64,000 nucleotides of DNA from Oceanicaulis sp. HTCC2633. Lineage in GTDB: Bacteria; Pseudomonadota; Alphaproteobacteria; Caulobacterales; Maricaulaceae. The notes below the pieces were generated by a model. The model was not told where the DNA came from. It made no database searches and saw only the letters and a list, made by a program, of their open reading frames with translations. The stretch is from positions 2,145,129-2,209,128 of the forward strand of contig NZ_CH672428.1 of the NCBI RefSeq assembly GCF_000152745.1, written 5' to 3'. A program made the position numbers and the translations under genes. The stretch's first letter is position 1. Each line of letters begins with the position of its first letter. Positions 34,901 to 43,263 of the stretch are shown piece after piece.

Positions 34901-35476
34901 TCAGGCCCCGCCACCTGATTCTTGCGCCCATTGCGGACCCCGCGCCCGGCGCGCGGTCTCAAGGGCGTCACGGATGGCGTCAGCGAGGCTCTCGCGTTCT
35001 CGGGGCGACAGCCAGCTGCCGACAATCAGGCTCTTGCCCATGGCGGTCAGGCGGGTCTGGACATCGGGTTCGCCCTCACCCTCGACAATGACGCGCGTCC
35101 AGGCGCTGGGCAGGACGAACTGGATGAGATGGCCGGTGGGGAAACGGCGGATGACGCGGATTTCCTCGCGGGTGATCTTGATGGATTCCATGCGACGTCC
35201 GTCCCGATAGGAGAGCTTGAAGCCGATCCAGATCAGGAGGACGTCGAGGCCGAAAAAGCCCATCACCGGCCAGGCGCCCATGGCCATGAACGCGATGCCG
35301 GCGGAAAAGCTGATCACGCCCATGGCGATCATCAGGGCGATGAAACCGGGATTGGGCAAAGAGCGATTGGGACGGACCTGCGCATCCATGAACAGCGCCT
35401 CGCCCTCTGAAAGCGGGGGGGCGGTATGGTCTGCAGGCCAGGTTTCTATGAGCCGACGCCGTTCCATGCCGGACAA
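34901..35476 (-). CDS. DUF2244 domain-containing membrane protein
   Basis: The 191-residue protein has an acidic/Arg-rich N-terminus, PNRSLPNPGFIALM leading into two adjacent membrane helices (about 45-66 and 68-88), a short basic turn (YRDGRRMESI), and a C-terminal soluble domain with LPSAWTRVIVEG and GSWLSPRERESLADAI. This is the DUF2244 pattern found across alphaproteobacteria, usually near cytochrome or repair genes. The function is unknown. An alternative start lies three codons in (35467). The thioesterase gene stops 36 bases upstream. Confidence 0.88.
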   Translation of the reverse strand: MSGMERRRLIETWPADHTAPPLSEGEALFMDAQVRPNRSLPNPGFIALMIAMGVISFSAGIAFMAMGAWPVMGFFGLDVLLIWIGFKLSYRDGRRMESIKITREEIRVIRRFPTGHLIQFVLPSAWTRVIVEGEGEPDVQTRLTAMGKSLIVGSWLSPRERESLADAIRDALETARRARGPQWAQESGGGA

Positions 35477-35512
35477 AATAGGGCGCGGGTTCGGCTCTGG
35501 CCAGCTTGGCCT

Positions 35513-36301
35513 CTAGCCGAAGACGGTCACCATCTGCCGGCCCTTGGCGACGCATTCGCCGTCGGTGTTCCAGATCGTCATATCCTGGGTCGAAAAACCG
35601 CCGCGCACATGGTCGGCGCGGCTTTCCAGGAGCCACCAGCCGTCACGGGTCTGCGGCGCATCGGTCAGGAAATCCACCATCCAGGTCATCGAGGACAAGG
35701 GCGTCGGCGCGCTCAGAAGCGGCGCCAGCGCCGGAGCGAGCGCGTCGCCGAGCGTCAGCAGCGCTATCGACATGTCTCGCGCCGCCGGATCGGCATGGCG
35801 CACCCACATCCGGATGACCGGCTTCTCGCTCTGGGTGAAGGGCACGCCGCCGCCCGCCCAGACGAACTCGAAATTGCGGGTGAACACCGGGGCGCCGTCC
35901 GGAAAGGTGAGCGTCTCGGTTCCCGCATCGGGCGCTGTCGCGCGCTCGGGCATGCGCGGCGCGTTCATCTGATAGGCGGACTCCCGTTCACCCGCGAAGG
36001 TGAACACCGTCTCCACGCCGATCCCGGCCTCGCCCGACAACCGCGCCCGCACGGAGCAGGCGGTGCGGCCCTCGCGCAGCTTTTCCGCTTCCACTGTCAG
36101 CAGGCCGGCGCTGGGACCGACGAAATTGATCATGGCGCTGCGCAGAGGGCGTCCGTTGGCATGGGGCAGGGCCGCCTGCAGACACAGGCCTGATGACAGC
36201 CCGCCATAGACGGTGCGGCCCTGTTTCCACTGATCCGGCACATCCAGTTCGAACGTGGTGAGGGCCGGATCATGATGGGCGAGCAACTGGGCGATGGACA
36301 T
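35513..36301 (-). CDS. Acyl-CoA thioesterase-like double hot-dog protein
   Basis: The 262-residue protein has two hot-dog halves. The first contains VYGGLSSGLCLQAALPH and SAMINFVGPSAGLLTVEAEK. The second carries SSMTWMVDFL and WWLLESRADHVRGG, followed by the TesB-like ending WNTDGECVAKGRQ. Members of this TesB/4HBT_3 group hydrolyse acyl-CoA esters; the chain length cannot be told from sequence. It heads the minus-strand run thioesterase > DUF2244 > Ada-like > membrane protein > gloA and is divergent from lolA; the 145 bases between them hold both promoters. Confidence 0.86.
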   Translation of the reverse strand: MSIAQLLAHHDPALTTFELDVPDQWKQGRTVYGGLSSGLCLQAALPHANGRPLRSAMINFVGPSAGLLTVEAEKLREGRTACSVRARLSGEAGIGVETVFTFAGERESAYQMNAPRMPERATAPDAGTETLTFPDGAPVFTRNFEFVWAGGGVPFTQSEKPVIRMWVRHADPAARDMSIALLTLGDALAPALAPLLSAPTPLSSMTWMVDFLTDAPQTRDGWWLLESRADHVRGGFSTQDMTIWNTDGECVAKGRQMVTVFG

Positions 36302-36446
36302 GAGGACTCACGAGGCTGGCGCGTGGACAGGGGAGCGGCATCAAGCCCGAACCGCTCTCGGAGGGCAAGCGCTGGCCGCTGAAGTCTGTCGCGAAGATGA
36401 ATGACTTGGCCTTTCTCACGCCCAAATCCCGGTCTAGACAGGACCC

Positions 36447-37157
36447 ATGAACACGACAGCTTTTCTCCTCTCCGCCGCGCTGACGCTGATTTCCGGCGCC
36501 CAGCAATCCGAAGCGCCCGTTCAGGCCGCGCCCGAGCCGCTGCCTGAAGCGCAAGCCGTCGAGACGGCGCCGGGTCAGATCACGCCTGAAGCCGGGGCCG
36601 ATCGCGCCCAGGCCTGGCTGGAAGGGCTCGATACGCTCCGCGCCCGGTTCGAGCAGATCGCCGCGGACAATTCCGAGACCGCCGGCGTTCTGGAGATCGA
36701 TCGTCCGGGCAGGGCGCGCTTTGACTATGACGATCCCAATCCGGTGCTCGTCGTGGCGGACGGGTCGACCGTGGCGATCGCCGACTTTGATCTGGAAACG
36801 ATTGATCGCGCGCCCATCGGCGCCACGCCGCTGCGCTTCCTGCTCGAGGACGATCTCGATCTCGCCGGGTCTGGCGCTGTGGTGGATGCGGGTCGCTATG
36901 ACGGGCGGCTGTTCGTGACGCTGGAAGATCCGGAGGGAGAGGTTCAGGGCCGGCTGACGCTGGTCTTTGAGGACGCGACCCCTGACGCCGGTCCCGAGAC
37001 CATGGCGCTGGCGGGCTGGTATGCGGTCGACGCCATGGGCGGCCTCACCGAAGTGAAGCTGACCGAGATCGAGACCGGCGTGCGCATCAGCCCGCGCCAG
37101 TTCATCCTTGATGATGAGGACGTGATGGGCGGAGACCGCCGCCGTCGCGGGCGCTAG
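36447..37157 (+). CDS. lolA: Outer-membrane lipoprotein carrier protein LolA
   Basis: The 236-residue protein has a Sec signal (MNTTAFLLSAALTLISGAQ) and a Pro/Glu-rich linker of about 35 residues before the LolA fold begins at AWLEGLDTLRARFEQ. The features ETAGVLEIDRPGRARFDYDD and the late VKLTEIETGVRISPRQF are typical. LolA ferries lipoproteins across the periplasm from LolCDE to the outer membrane. The acidic linker is longer than in E. coli LolA. Several lipoproteins in this window (LpoA-like, BON, glycine-zipper) are potential cargo. It is convergent with uppP, three bases apart. Confidence 0.9.
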   Translation: MNTTAFLLSAALTLISGAQQSEAPVQAAPEPLPEAQAVETAPGQITPEAGADRAQAWLEGLDTLRARFEQIAADNSETAGVLEIDRPGRARFDYDDPNPVLVVADGSTVAIADFDLETIDRAPIGATPLRFLLEDDLDLAGSGAVVDAGRYDGRLFVTLEDPEGEVQGRLTLVFEDATPDAGPETMALAGWYAVDAMGGLTEVKLTEIETGVRISPRQFILDDEDVMGGDRRRRGR

Positions 37158-37160
37158 GGC

Positions 37161-37961
37161 CTAGAGCGCCCACCAGAACAGCAGCGCCGCCAGACCCAGA
37201 CGGTAGATCACGAAGGGCAGGAAGCCCAGACGGTCCACCACGCGCATCAGCACGGCGATCGAGGCGAGGGCGGCGACAAAGGACAGCGCCGCCACGATCA
37301 GCCCGTCGGTCAGCGAATGGGCGGTGTCCGCCCCCCGCGCCAGCTCGATCACCGCCAGCAGGCCGAAGGCGGCGATCACCGGCACGGCCATCAGCATGGA
37401 AAAACGCGCCGCTTCGCTGCGGGTCATGCCGAGCGCGCGGGCGGCGGTCATGGTGACGCCCGAGCGCGACGAGCCGGGGATGAGCGCGACCATTTGCGCC
37501 AGACCAATCAGAAAGGCCCCGCGCCAGCTGAGGGTCTCGGTGGTCACGGTCTGCTTGCCGAAATGGTCCGCCAGCCAGAGCGGTACCGCCAGGATCAGCG
37601 TCGCCCAGGCGATCACCAGCGGCGAACGCAGCGCATCCGCCATGCCGGAAATGTAGAGTCCGCCGCCGGCGATCAGTACGGGCGGGGTGGCGACGGCGAT
37701 CAGGAGCGCCAGCTTGCCGCCGGGCGTGATCTGTCCCTTCAGAAGGGCCAGCTTGCCGGTCGCCACATTGACCACATCAGCGCGGAAATACACCAGCACA
37801 GCGAAGAGCGTGCCCAGATGCGCCATGACGTCTATGAGCGGGCCCTGGTCCGCATCCCCCAGCACTTGCGGGGCGAGGATGAGATGCGCCGAGGATGAGA
37901 TGGGGAGAAACTCTGTGATCCCTTGGACGATCGCCAGAATAATGAGATGAAGAAGGCCCAT
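37161..37961 (-). CDS. uppP: Undecaprenyl-diphosphatase UppP (BacA)
   Basis: The ATG at 37961 starts MGLLHLIILAIVQGITEFLP and is preceded by a G-rich ribosome binding site. The 266-residue multispanning protein has both UppP signature segments: GITEFLPISSSAHLIL near the N-terminus and PGSSRSGVTMTAARALGMTR in the middle. It dephosphorylates undecaprenyl diphosphate to recycle the lipid carrier for peptidoglycan. The frame is open to 38138 without homology, so the shorter start is right. It is divergent from the cation efflux gene. Confidence 0.95.
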   Translation of the reverse strand: MGLLHLIILAIVQGITEFLPISSSAHLILAPQVLGDADQGPLIDVMAHLGTLFAVLVYFRADVVNVATGKLALLKGQITPGGKLALLIAVATPPVLIAGGGLYISGMADALRSPLVIAWATLILAVPLWLADHFGKQTVTTETLSWRGAFLIGLAQMVALIPGSSRSGVTMTAARALGMTRSEAARFSMLMAVPVIAAFGLLAVIELARGADTAHSLTDGLIVAALSFVAALASIAVLMRVVDRLGFLPFVIYRLGLAALLFWWAL

Positions 37962-38061
37962 GGCGTCACTTTCCCCCCGCTGGTACGGCGGCAGAGTGCG
38001 CGCGATTGATGCGATCGCCAAGAGGCAATGCCGTTTGGACAACACATGATGGAAATCAGCC

Positions 38062-39042
38062 ATGGCGCATGACGCTCTGGAGGCCGGGCCGGGCAAGCTC
38101 GCCCCTGAAGACGCCCGCAAGATCACCGGTCGGGTCACCCGGCTCTCGGTGATGGTGGCGGCGACGCTGGTCGTGGCGAAGCTCGTCGCCTGGATCCTGT
38201 CCGGCTCGGTCGCGATGCTGGCGTCCCTGGCGGATTCCTCGCTGGATCTGGTGGCCTCTCTGACGACCTTCTTCGCGGTGCGTTACGCTTCCAGCCCGGC
38301 GGACGCCGAGCATCGCTATGGGCATGGCAAGGCGGAAGCCCTGGCGAGCCTTCTGCAGGCTCTGCTGGTGGCGCTGTCGGCGGGCTATCTGATCCACGAA
38401 TCCTGGAACCGTTTCACCAATCCCCAGCCGCTGGAGGCCGGCACCATCGCCCTGTCGGTCATGGCGCTCTCCATCGCGCTGACCCTGGGGCTGGTCTGGG
38501 CGCAGACCCGGGCGGTCAAGCAGACCGGCTCGCTGGCGGTCACGGGCGACCGGGCGCACTATTTCGCCGATCTCAGCTCGAACATGGTCGTTGTGGGCGG
38601 TCTGGTGCTGGCGCTGGTGGGGATCGAACGCGCCGACCCGATCATGGGCTTCGTCGTGGTGCTGTGGTTGTTCTGGACGGCCTTTACCGTGGGGCGTGAC
38701 GCCATTTCCGCCCTGATGGATCGCGAATTGCCCGATGAGGAGCGCGAACAGATCATTGCGCTCGCCGAGGATGATCCGCGGGTTCTGGGCGTGCATCAGT
38801 TGCGCACGCGCGCTTCCGGACCCTTCATCCATATCCAGATGCATATGGAGCTCGATCCTGATCTCACCCTGACCCGGGCCCACGCCATCCTGGTGGCGGC
38901 GGAAGCGCGGGTGATGGCGGCCTATCCGGCGGCGGATGTGCTGATCCATCCCGATCCCAAGGGCCGGGCGGCGCCCCATGGCAACGCCTATTTCGGCAAG
39001 GACGGCGCCTCGAGTGCAGGTCCAGCAGATGAACCGGCTTAA
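38062..39042 (+). CDS. Cation diffusion facilitator transporter (FieF-like)
   Basis: The 326-residue protein has the six membrane helices and soluble C-terminal domain of CDF transporters. Metal-site residues are visible in ADSSLDLVASL, HRYGHGKAEA and GDRAHYFADLSSN. The His/Asp pattern of the last motif fits the FieF (YiiP) type, which exports zinc or iron in exchange for protons. The cytoplasmic domain carries the HQLRTRASGPFIHIQMHMEL strand. It is divergent from uppP and 31 bases upstream of the FzlA-like gene. Confidence 0.92.
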   Translation: MAHDALEAGPGKLAPEDARKITGRVTRLSVMVAATLVVAKLVAWILSGSVAMLASLADSSLDLVASLTTFFAVRYASSPADAEHRYGHGKAEALASLLQALLVALSAGYLIHESWNRFTNPQPLEAGTIALSVMALSIALTLGLVWAQTRAVKQTGSLAVTGDRAHYFADLSSNMVVVGGLVLALVGIERADPIMGFVVVLWLFWTAFTVGRDAISALMDRELPDEEREQIIALAEDDPRVLGVHQLRTRASGPFIHIQMHMELDPDLTLTRAHAILVAAEARVMAAYPAADVLIHPDPKGRAAPHGNAYFGKDGASSAGPADEPA

Positions 39043-39073
39043 GCCGTTCGCCGAACACGGTTAGGGTGGGGCC

Positions 39074-39751
39074 ATGCGTATCTTGCACCATTGGCCCCTT
39101 GATCCCTGGTCCCGACAGGTCCGTCTCGCGCTTGCCGAGAAGAAGCTCGATTTCGAGGTCGAGTACCAACGCTTCTGGGATATGCCGGACGACCTTGTCG
39201 CGCTCAATCCCACCGGCTTGCCGCCGGTTCTGGTGGAAGAGACCGAAAAGGGCCGCACCGCCCTGTGCGAGACCCGCGCGATCCTGGAGTATCTTGAGGA
39301 AACCCACCCCGAGCCAGCGCTTCTGCCCGGCGGTCCGGCGGATCGCGCCGAGGCGCGGCGGCTTGCAGCCTGGTTCGATGTGAAGTTCACCGCCGAGGTG
39401 AACGCCTACCTTCTGCACGAAAAGCTCGAAAAGCGGGTGCAGTCGCTCGGCGCGCCGGATATGGAGGCGATCCGCATCGGGCGCGACATGCTGCGCTGGC
39501 ATCTTGATTACATGTGCGGGCTTCTGGACCAGCGCGACGGTCTGGCCGGGCCGCGCTTTACGCTGGCCGATCTCGTCGCCGCGGCGCACCTGTCCTGCAT
39601 TGATTATCTCGGGGATGTGCCCTGGGAGGACTTCCCCGCCGCCAAGGCCTGGTATCAGCGCATCAAGTGCCGTCCGTCCTTCCGCGCCATTCTGGCGGAC
39701 CGCCTGCCGGGCTGCCCGCCCGTGGACGGCTATCAGGATCTGGATTTCTAG
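39074..39751 (+). CDS. fzlA: Glutathione-S-transferase family protein, probable FtsZ-binding FzlA
   Basis: The 225-residue protein has a thioredoxin-fold N-terminal half (PLDPWSRQVRLALAEKKLDF, then LNPTGLPPVL) and an all-helical C-terminal half (GPRFTLADLVAAAHLSCIDY). In Caulobacter the GST homologue FzlA binds FtsZ and is needed for division; residues reported as important there are a Trp near position 38 and an Asp near the C-terminal end. Here Trp35 and the C-terminal YQDLDF with Asp224 fit. The neighbouring queG and nearby uppP match the gene order I recall. GST catalysis is not required for that role. Confidence 0.75.
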   Translation: MRILHHWPLDPWSRQVRLALAEKKLDFEVEYQRFWDMPDDLVALNPTGLPPVLVEETEKGRTALCETRAILEYLEETHPEPALLPGGPADRAEARRLAAWFDVKFTAEVNAYLLHEKLEKRVQSLGAPDMEAIRIGRDMLRWHLDYMCGLLDQRDGLAGPRFTLADLVAAAHLSCIDYLGDVPWEDFPAAKAWYQRIKCRPSFRAILADRLPGCPPVDGYQDLDF

Positions 39752-39753
39752 CC

Positions 39754-40872
39754 ATGTCTGCGCCTGAAGCCCAGGCCGAGCGGGTCAAGGCGCTGGCGCT
39801 GGAGGCCGGCTTCTCCGTTGTGCGCGTCACCCGCGCGGACGAACCCTGGGAGGCGGGCGCGCGGCTGAAAGAGTTCGTTGGCGAGGGGCGACATGGCGAC
39901 ATGGCGTGGATGGAAGACACGCTGGATCGGCGATCCCATCCCACGGCCATGTGGCCGGATGCGAAATCGGCGGTCGTGGTGGGCCTCGATTACGGACCCG
40001 AGCACGACCCGCTGGCGATCCTCGAGCGCCGCGACGAAGCCGCGATCAGCGTCTATGCCCAGAACAAGGATTATCACGACGTTCTCAAGAAGCGCTTGAA
40101 GCGCTTTGCGGGCGCCTTTCATCGCGAGACCGGCGCCGAGGTGAAAGTGTTTGTCGACACCGCGCCGCTGATGGAAAAGCCGCTGGCGCACAAAGCCGGT
40201 CTGGGCTGGCAGGGCAAGCACACCAATCTCGTCAGCCGCAGCCATGGCAGCTGGCTGTTTCTGGGCGTGATGCTGACTGCAGCGGAGCTGGAGCCTGATA
40301 CGCCGGAAACCGATCATTGCGGCTCGTGCCGGGCGTGTCTGGATATCTGTCCGACAAAGGCCTTCCCGGCCCCTTACCAGATCGATGCGCGGCGCTGCAT
40401 CTCGTATCTGACCATCGAGAACAAGGGCCCGATTCCGGTCGAGTTCCGCAAGCCCATGGGCAACCGGATCTATGGCTGTGACGACTGCCTGGCCGTGTGT
40501 CCTTGGAACAAGTTTGCGCAAGCCAGCGCCGAAGCCGCGTTTCACCCGCGTGAGGCGTTGACCGGACCGAAGCTCTCGGAACTGGCGAGGCTCGATGACG
40601 CGGCCTTTCGGGAGTTCTTTCGCGGCTCGCCCATCAAGCGGATCGGGCGGGACCGCTTCGTCCGGAATGTGTTGATTGCGCTGGGCAATAGCGAAAATCC
40701 AGCACTGGCGGACCAAGCCGCGGACCTGCTGGATGACCCGTCAGAGCTCGTGCGCGGCGCGGCGATCTGGGCGCTCGCGCAGCTCGATCCTGTCCGGTTT
40801 GAGGCTGAAAAGGCGAAACGGGCCGGCGCAGAGGCCAGCCCGGACGTGCGTTCGGAATGGGAGAGCGTCTAG
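39754..40872 (+). CDS. queG: Epoxyqueuosine reductase QueG
   Basis: From the ATG at 39754, two bases after the fzlA-like stop, the protein has 372 residues. The catalytic Asp135 is in KVFVDTAPLMEK, and two ferredoxin-type clusters follow: CGSCRACLDICP (Cys189, 192, 195, 199) and CDDCLAVCP. A HEAT-like C-terminal segment ends the protein. It is a cobalamin- and Fe-S-dependent enzyme for the last step of queuosine synthesis in tRNA. Its TAG shares the palindrome CTAG with the stop of the convergent small gene. Confidence 0.95.
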   Translation: MSAPEAQAERVKALALEAGFSVVRVTRADEPWEAGARLKEFVGEGRHGDMAWMEDTLDRRSHPTAMWPDAKSAVVVGLDYGPEHDPLAILERRDEAAISVYAQNKDYHDVLKKRLKRFAGAFHRETGAEVKVFVDTAPLMEKPLAHKAGLGWQGKHTNLVSRSHGSWLFLGVMLTAAELEPDTPETDHCGSCRACLDICPTKAFPAPYQIDARRCISYLTIENKGPIPVEFRKPMGNRIYGCDDCLAVCPWNKFAQASAEAAFHPREALTGPKLSELARLDDAAFREFFRGSPIKRIGRDRFVRNVLIALGNSENPALADQAADLLDDPSELVRGAAIWALAQLDPVRFEAEKAKRAGAEASPDVRSEWESV

Positions 40873-41141
40873 GCTTCGCCGATGCGCGGCGGGCCGCCCT
40901 TGTCGGCCTGGCTGGGGCCGAAGGCGCGATTGAGCAGGTGAGAGCTGTCCTGGGCCAGCTCGATGGCCTCGGTCAGATGCTCGAGCACTTTGACGTTGTT
41001 GGCCAGCACATGCAGCGCTTCAGGACGCAGATCATGAGAGATCTTGGTGCAGCGCAGGAGCACGTCGGCGCGGAGTTCGAGCAGGATGTCTTCCAGCTTG
41101 CGGCCGGACGGATTTTCTTCAGACACCAGATAGCGGGTCAT
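40869..41141 (-). CDS. Hypothetical protein, 90 residues
   Basis: The protein has a good ribosome binding site (GGAGG five bases before the ATG). It is mostly helical: LEDILLELRADVLLRCTKIS, then VLANNVKVLEHLTEAIELAQ, with a Gly/Pro-rich end. I do not recognise a family. The helices could form a small bundle. The gene's stop overlaps the queG stop in a CTAG palindrome. It stands alone on the minus strand, so it must have its own promoter between 41142 and 41276, shared with the divergent phhB. Confidence 0.7.
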   Translation of the reverse strand: MTRYLVSEENPSGRKLEDILLELRADVLLRCTKISHDLRPEALHVLANNVKVLEHLTEAIELAQDSSHLLNRAFGPSQADKGGPPRIGEA

Positions 41142-41276
41142 GTCCGCCTCCGTGGATTACAATCAGAGCCTGAACCCTACACCCGCACCCCCTCATTTTT
41201 AGTAAACGCAGGGGGATGGCCTTGAAGCGCAAGCGGTTTGCGGCCAGCTTGCAGGCCAGAAACTCAGGAGGACATG

Positions 41277-41573
41277 ATGGCGGACAAAATTGGCGCACAA
41301 GCCCTGATCAATCAGCTTTCAGGCTGGGAGACGGTCGAGAACCGCGATGCGGTGCGCAAGGTCTTCAAGTTTGATGACTTCAAGAGCGCCTTCGCCCTGA
41401 TGACCCAGGTGGCGATGAAGGCCGAGCAGATGGACCATCATCCGGAATGGTTCAATGTCTACAACACGGTGGACATCACGCTGTCGACCCATGACGCGGA
41501 TGGCGTCACCAAGCTCGATCTCGAGCTGGCGCAATTCATCGAGGAGCGCGCTGCGGTCCTGAACAAGGGCTAG
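41277..41573 (+). CDS. phhB: Pterin-4a-carbinolamine dehydratase
   Basis: The 98-residue protein has the family signature [20 protein letters not shown], with the catalytic His pair, and a [15 protein letters not shown] end. The enzyme dehydrates the carbinolamine formed by aromatic amino acid hydroxylases; in bacteria lacking such hydroxylases it may serve other pterin uses. AGGAGG lies five bases before the ATG at 41277, but only two before the ATG at 41274, so the second start is preferred. It is convergent with the secreted Gly-rich protein. Confidence 0.94.
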   Translation: MADKIGAQALINQLSGWETVENRDAVRKVFKFDDFKSAFALMTQVAMKAEQMDHHPEWFNVYNTVDITLSTHDADGVTKLDLELAQFIEERAAVLNKG

Positions 41574-41588
41574 AGTCTGACGGTCAGG

Positions 41589-42074
41589 TCAGGTGGCGTG
41601 AATGATGACGGTGTCGAGCACGACCGTCGCTTGACCCGGGCCGATCACGCGATCGGTTTCTTCCTGCAACAGGCGGGCGATCACGTCGGCGTCCGGGATC
41701 TGGCCCCAGCGATACATCCGGCCCGAATACAGCAGCATGGCCTGGGAATAGGCGTCGCGCAGCCAGATCTGGCGTTCGGCGATCACCTGCCGGGTCCGGC
41801 TGTGAGGCGCGTCGAGCGCCAGGCCGACCTGCAACAGGCCCCGCATGCGGAAATCCGCTTGCACCGAGGCGCGCACAGGCTCCATGCGCACATAGCTCGT
41901 CGCATGGGTCAGAGACCGGCCCATGGATTCTTCGGGAGCGGGTTCGGAGGGCGCGCCATGCCCGCCGCTTCCGCCGCCGCCTCCACCGCCGCCGCCGCCA
42001 AGGGCGTAGGCGGGCGCAGAGACCAGAAGGCCGCACAGGGCGCAGAGCCCGAGTATGTGACGCAAGGTTTTCAT
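41589..42074 (-). CDS. Secreted Gly-rich protein with FliL-like C-terminus, function unknown
   Basis: The 161-residue protein has a Sec signal (MKTLRHILGLCALCGLLVSA), a run of ten glycines immediately after cleavage, then an acidic linker and a compact C-terminal domain (RMRGLLQVGLALDAP, ending GPGQATVVLDTVIIHAT). The C-terminal pattern weakly recalls the periplasmic domain of FliL (a strand-rich fold with a long helix), but there is no membrane anchor other than the signal peptide. That assignment is low-confidence. It is convergent with phhB and divergent from the MipA gene. Confidence 0.7.
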   Translation of the reverse strand: MKTLRHILGLCALCGLLVSAPAYALGGGGGGGGGGSGGHGAPSEPAPEESMGRSLTHATSYVRMEPVRASVQADFRMRGLLQVGLALDAPHSRTRQVIAERQIWLRDAYSQAMLLYSGRMYRWGQIPDADVIARLLQEETDRVIGPGQATVVLDTVIIHAT

Positions 42075-42176
42075 GAAGCCTTCTTACCCTTTTGAGGTAA
42101 AGAAATCGTATGGCTCCGCTTGTTCTGATGGGAGGCTGGTCTAGCTTGGACTGCCAGATGCCTTGAGGGGGACGGA

Positions 42177-42995
42177 ATGAAAAAATCTCTATTCGCAGCA
42201 ACAGGTTTGATGATCGCCGCGTGTGTCGCCCCCGGCGCCGCCCTGGCTCAGATGGCGGAAGGCTCCCAGTCCAGCCCCCTGCCGCGAAATTATGTCGCAG
42301 CCGGCGCGGCCATGCTGCCGGACTATGCCGGGTCGGATGATTATCGCGTCATTCCCTTCGGTGCGGCGCGGTTTGAACTCGCTGGCGTGTCCTTCCGCAC
42401 GCAGGGGCCGGGGCTGGCGGCCAGCCTTTATGAAAACGGACCGTGGGAGCTGGGCGCCTATGTGCGCTGGTCGGGCGGCCGTGACGATGTGGAGGACGAG
42501 ATCGTCGATCGTATGCGCGACGTGGACTCCTCTCTCATCGCTGGCGGCTATGCGCGCGTGACGCTGGCGGAAAACGTGTTGGCCGACCGTGATCGTTTCG
42601 GGCTGGGCGTGGATCTGGGCGTGGATGCGCTGGGCAATTTCGATGGCCTCGCCTGGAGCGCGTCCGCCGATTACGGCGTCATGATCTCCCGCGGCGTGTT
42701 CGCGGCGCTCTCCGCCTCGGTCAGCGGCTTTTCCGATGATTACGCGGATACCCTGTTCTCGGTCGATGCCGTGGACGCGGCCGCCACGGGCCTGTCGCTC
42801 TACACGGCGGAAGGCGGCGTGCGCGATGTGGGCCTCACAGCCATTCTGGACGTCTCCGTCACCCGGGCCTGGTCGGTGACAGGCGTTGGAGGCTATTCGC
42901 GCCTTGTCGGCGACTACGCCGACAGCCCGATCGTCACCGAGCGCGGCAGCGAGGATCAGTTTTTCCTTGGCCTCGCGCTGGGGCGTCGCTTCTAG
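42177..42995 (+). CDS. MipA/OmpV family outer-membrane protein
   Basis: The 272-residue protein starts with a Sec signal ([20 protein letters not shown], cleaved after ALA). The body is made of short amphipathic strands with alternating aromatic residues, and it ends in a beta-barrel C-terminus LGLALGRRF. The segment [20 protein letters not shown] is the MipA/OmpV signature. In E. coli MipA scaffolds a murein-synthesis complex; in other species relatives act as porin-like or stress-induced proteins. Which role applies here cannot be told. A terminator follows. Confidence 0.9.
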   Translation: MKKSLFAATGLMIAACVAPGAALAQMAEGSQSSPLPRNYVAAGAAMLPDYAGSDDYRVIPFGAARFELAGVSFRTQGPGLAASLYENGPWELGAYVRWSGGRDDVEDEIVDRMRDVDSSLIAGGYARVTLAENVLADRDRFGLGVDLGVDALGNFDGLAWSASADYGVMISRGVFAALSASVSGFSDDYADTLFSVDAVDAAATGLSLYTAEGGVRDVGLTAILDVSVTRAWSVTGVGGYSRLVGDYADSPIVTERGSEDQFFLGLALGRRF

Positions 42996-43026
42996 GGGCG
43001 AAACCCAACACAACAGACACAGCAAG

Positions 43027-43049
43027 CGCCGCCTTCGGGCGGCGTTTTC
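43027..43049 (+). terminator. Rho-independent terminator after the MipA/OmpV gene
   Basis: CGCCGCC, a TTCG tetraloop and GGCGGCG form a perfect 7-bp stem from 43027 to 43044, followed by TTTTCATTT. It lies 31 bases past the stop and just ahead of the tRNA-Ala gene end. Confidence 0.88.
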
Positions 43050-43077
43050 ATTTCCTGAAGGTGTTGGGAAGGAAATC

Positions 43078-43153
<76 letters not shown>

Positions 43154-43263
43154 GTTCCAGAGGATGCGTGAGGTACGGTCAGCGCTCGCGCTTGTCAAGC
43201 GGTGGCGCCACCGACCAATGATTGACGTTTGCGTAAACTGCGCTTCGTTATAAAACATGCGCC

